Source: Thermogemmatispora aurantia
Lineage (GTDB): Bacteria > Chloroflexota > Ktedonobacteria > Ktedonobacterales > Ktedonobacteraceae
Direction of reading: 5' to 3'
Length of the DNA: 64,000 bases
Assembly (NCBI RefSeq): GCF_008974285.1
Contig: NZ_BKZV01000001.1
Span: 1,334,214 to 1,398,213 of the forward strand
In this document: one piece after another, positions 62,867 through 64,000 of the stretch
How the letters are laid out: each line of letters starts with the position of its first letter
Numbering within the stretch: the first letter of the stretch is position 1
Program-made: the position numbers and the translations under genes
The notes under the pieces: generated by a model
Seen by the model: the letters and a program-made list of their open reading frames with translations, nothing else
The model's database searches: none
Told to the model about the DNA's origin: nothing

Positions 62867-64000
62867 TCAATTGCGCGTAATCAGCAGATCCTTAAAAGCG
62901 ACCTCCGTCCCGTTCAGATTGACCAGCATGCCCACGGTACCCGAAGGGAGCGAGTTATCCTTAGTTTGGCCCACTATTGTGCCGTTGACAATGAAGGTAA
63001 AGCTAGAGCCATTAGCGAAGACCTTCAAGGTATTGACGTTCCTGGGTCCCTGCCCCTGGTGGAACTCACTGCCAAACTTCTTGCGCCAGATCGGTGTACC
63101 CCAGGCGTTATTGGGGCCGCGACTATCGTCATACTTATAGAAGCGGTACTCACCGCCTTTGATGTTCTGGACCTCGAAGCTATAGAAGGTTGTCACCGTT
63201 TCGCCACCGCGTGTCTGCTGACTGAAGCGCAGAATCAGGCCGAAGGAATTGTTGACATTAGTGTCGTCGCCCTTAACCTCCTGCATGGTCAGGCTGTACC
63301 CCATCGGTCCCGTAAAAGGCGCCGACTGAAGGACAACGGCGATCCCTTTCTGGCTATGGTTCGTGATGTGATACGCGCCATCCTTAAAGGCGTAGGTGTC
63401 CGCCGGAGTCGTCGGCCAATCATGCACATTCTGCGACAGTGGATCAGAGAAGAGCACATCGCTGGCGTTGGCCGCGGTTGCCATCGGTGAGGCTGTTGAT
63501 TGCAGTGCTGGGGTCGCCGTTCCCTGGGGTCCCATCCTCTGGCCGCTATGGACATGGCCCCACAGCAGGAGGCCGGAGCCGACCACCAGGATGAGCGCAG
63601 CTACAATCAAGGTCACCACCATGCGCGCCCGGCGACGTTCACCTCTGGAGGCGCCATTCGTCTGCCCTCTACCGGGAGCAGTCAGGGGCAACAGGCCGGT
63701 GACATAGCGACCTGGCTGGCCAGCCACGGGAACCTTGACCACCTTGACAGGACCGGTCAATTTCACCAGAGGCGAGGGGGCTGTTTGCTGGGCCACCGGA
63801 GCGAGCGCTCCCGTCGTTGTCGACAAGGCGGGCGAAAGCTGCTGGATTCCCTGATCACCCGCAGGCGCGGCCACAGAAGGCAAAGGATCGGTGAAATTGG
63901 GCTGCTGCTCTTCAGTCGACCAGAGCACAGCAGGCTGTTCATTGGTGACCGGACCGACCTGACCAGTTGCGCTTTCCGGCATCACGCCGGCGCCCACGCG
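62867..64000 (-). CDS. Membrane-anchored LamG/jelly-roll-like protein, copy 2, N-terminus outside the window
   Basis: 377 or more residues; the open frame runs to the window edge and the in-window starts (GTG 63997, ATG 63982) lack ribosome sites, so the start is probably outside. A disordered Pro/Ala/Gln-rich tail with the juxtamembrane VPVAGQPGRYVTGLLPLTAPG, a helix (about 130-150), and the same extracellular domain: DPLSQNVHDWPTT ... FKDGAYHITN ... FIVNGTIVGQT ... GMLVNLNGTEVAFKDLLI. Its similarity to copy 1 marks a gene duplication. Confidence 0.75.
   Translation of the reverse strand, partial: RVGAGVMPESATGQVGPVTNEQPAVLWSTEEQQPNFTDPLPSVAAPAGDQGIQQLSPALSTTTGALAPVAQQTAPSPLVKLTGPVKVVKVPVAGQPGRYVTGLLPLTAPGRGQTNGASRGERRRARMVVTLIVAALILVVGSGLLLWGHVHSGQRMGPQGTATPALQSTASPMATAANASDVLFSDPLSQNVHDWPTTPADTYAFKDGAYHITNHSQKGIAVVLQSAPFTGPMGYSLTMQEVKGDDTNVNNSFGLILRFSQQTRGGETVTTFYSFEVQNIKGGEYRFYKYDDSRGPNNAWGTPIWRKKFGSEFHQGQGPRNVNTLKVFANGSSFTFIVNGTIVGQTKDNSLPSGTVGMLVNLNGTEVAFKDLLITRN

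Overview
The window looks like chromosomal DNA of a GC-rich, Gram-positive-like Chloroflexota, most probably class Ktedonobacteria (Thermogemmatispora-like). This is an inference, not a proven identity. It rests on several features together: an archaeal-type XPB helicase with its Bax1 (DUF790) nuclease in a bacterium, transmembrane Hanks-type kinases, XRE-TPR regulators of about 460 residues, S53 (sedolisin) protease, CHAP proteins anchored as type II membrane proteins, and a methionine operon under both SAM-I and T-box control. Coding density is high. There are no rRNA, tRNA, CRISPR or intact transposase genes. The only mobile-element trace is a possible IS200/IS605 end near 24.5 kb.

Layout. 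0-6.4 kb: a double bacterial-PH membrane protein (cut by the window edge) and a small membrane protein; gyrA; a GT2 glycosyltransferase with a small unknown protein. 7-14.2 kb: housekeeping genes hisS, mnmE, fdhD, a Fur-family regulator and aroC, plus a membrane-anchored TIM-barrel-like protein. 14.7-20.4 kb: a regulatory island with two XRE-TPR regulators flanking a divergent sigma-like protein and a zinc anti-sigma-like protein. 21.1-23 kb: rsmI and mdh. 23.3-27.9 kb: two membrane-anchored CHAP proteins and a secreted S53 protease, all extracytoplasmic. 28-34 kb: methionine operon metX-metY-aspartate kinase-asd on the minus strand, preceded by a sigma70-type promoter, a SAM-I riboswitch with its own terminator, and then a Met T-box with a second terminator. 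34.1-41 kb: a GNAT enzyme, a FemX-like transferase, two TrkA-type potassium gating proteins, an AI-2E/PerM transporter and small membrane proteins. 41.2-49.6 kb: an apparently active Ser/Thr kinase, Bax1, a membrane pseudokinase-like protein and XPB. 49.7-52.3 kb: meaB, a stand-alone B12-binding mutase subunit, and rnc. 52.6-57.1 kb: a CopC-CopD-YtkA-like fusion followed by two exported beta-propellers. 57.2-60 kb: an ABC-2 exporter. 60.3-64 kb: a small membrane protein and a tandem pair of membrane-anchored jelly-roll (LamG-like) proteins, the second cut by the window edge.

The strongest single finding is the serial SAM-I plus Met T-box leader. It should read through to metX only when SAM is low and uncharged tRNA-Met is abundant. 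Other notable points are a kinase whose catalytic Asp is replaced by Gly, an XPB-Bax1 pair split by that kinase gene, a sigma/anti-sigma pair bracketed by XRE-TPR paralogues, Val83 in GyrA, and predicted leaderless mRNAs for rnc and the FemX-like gene.

Start codons were chosen by Shine-Dalgarno match and promoter position, so several genes are shorter than their maximal open frames.
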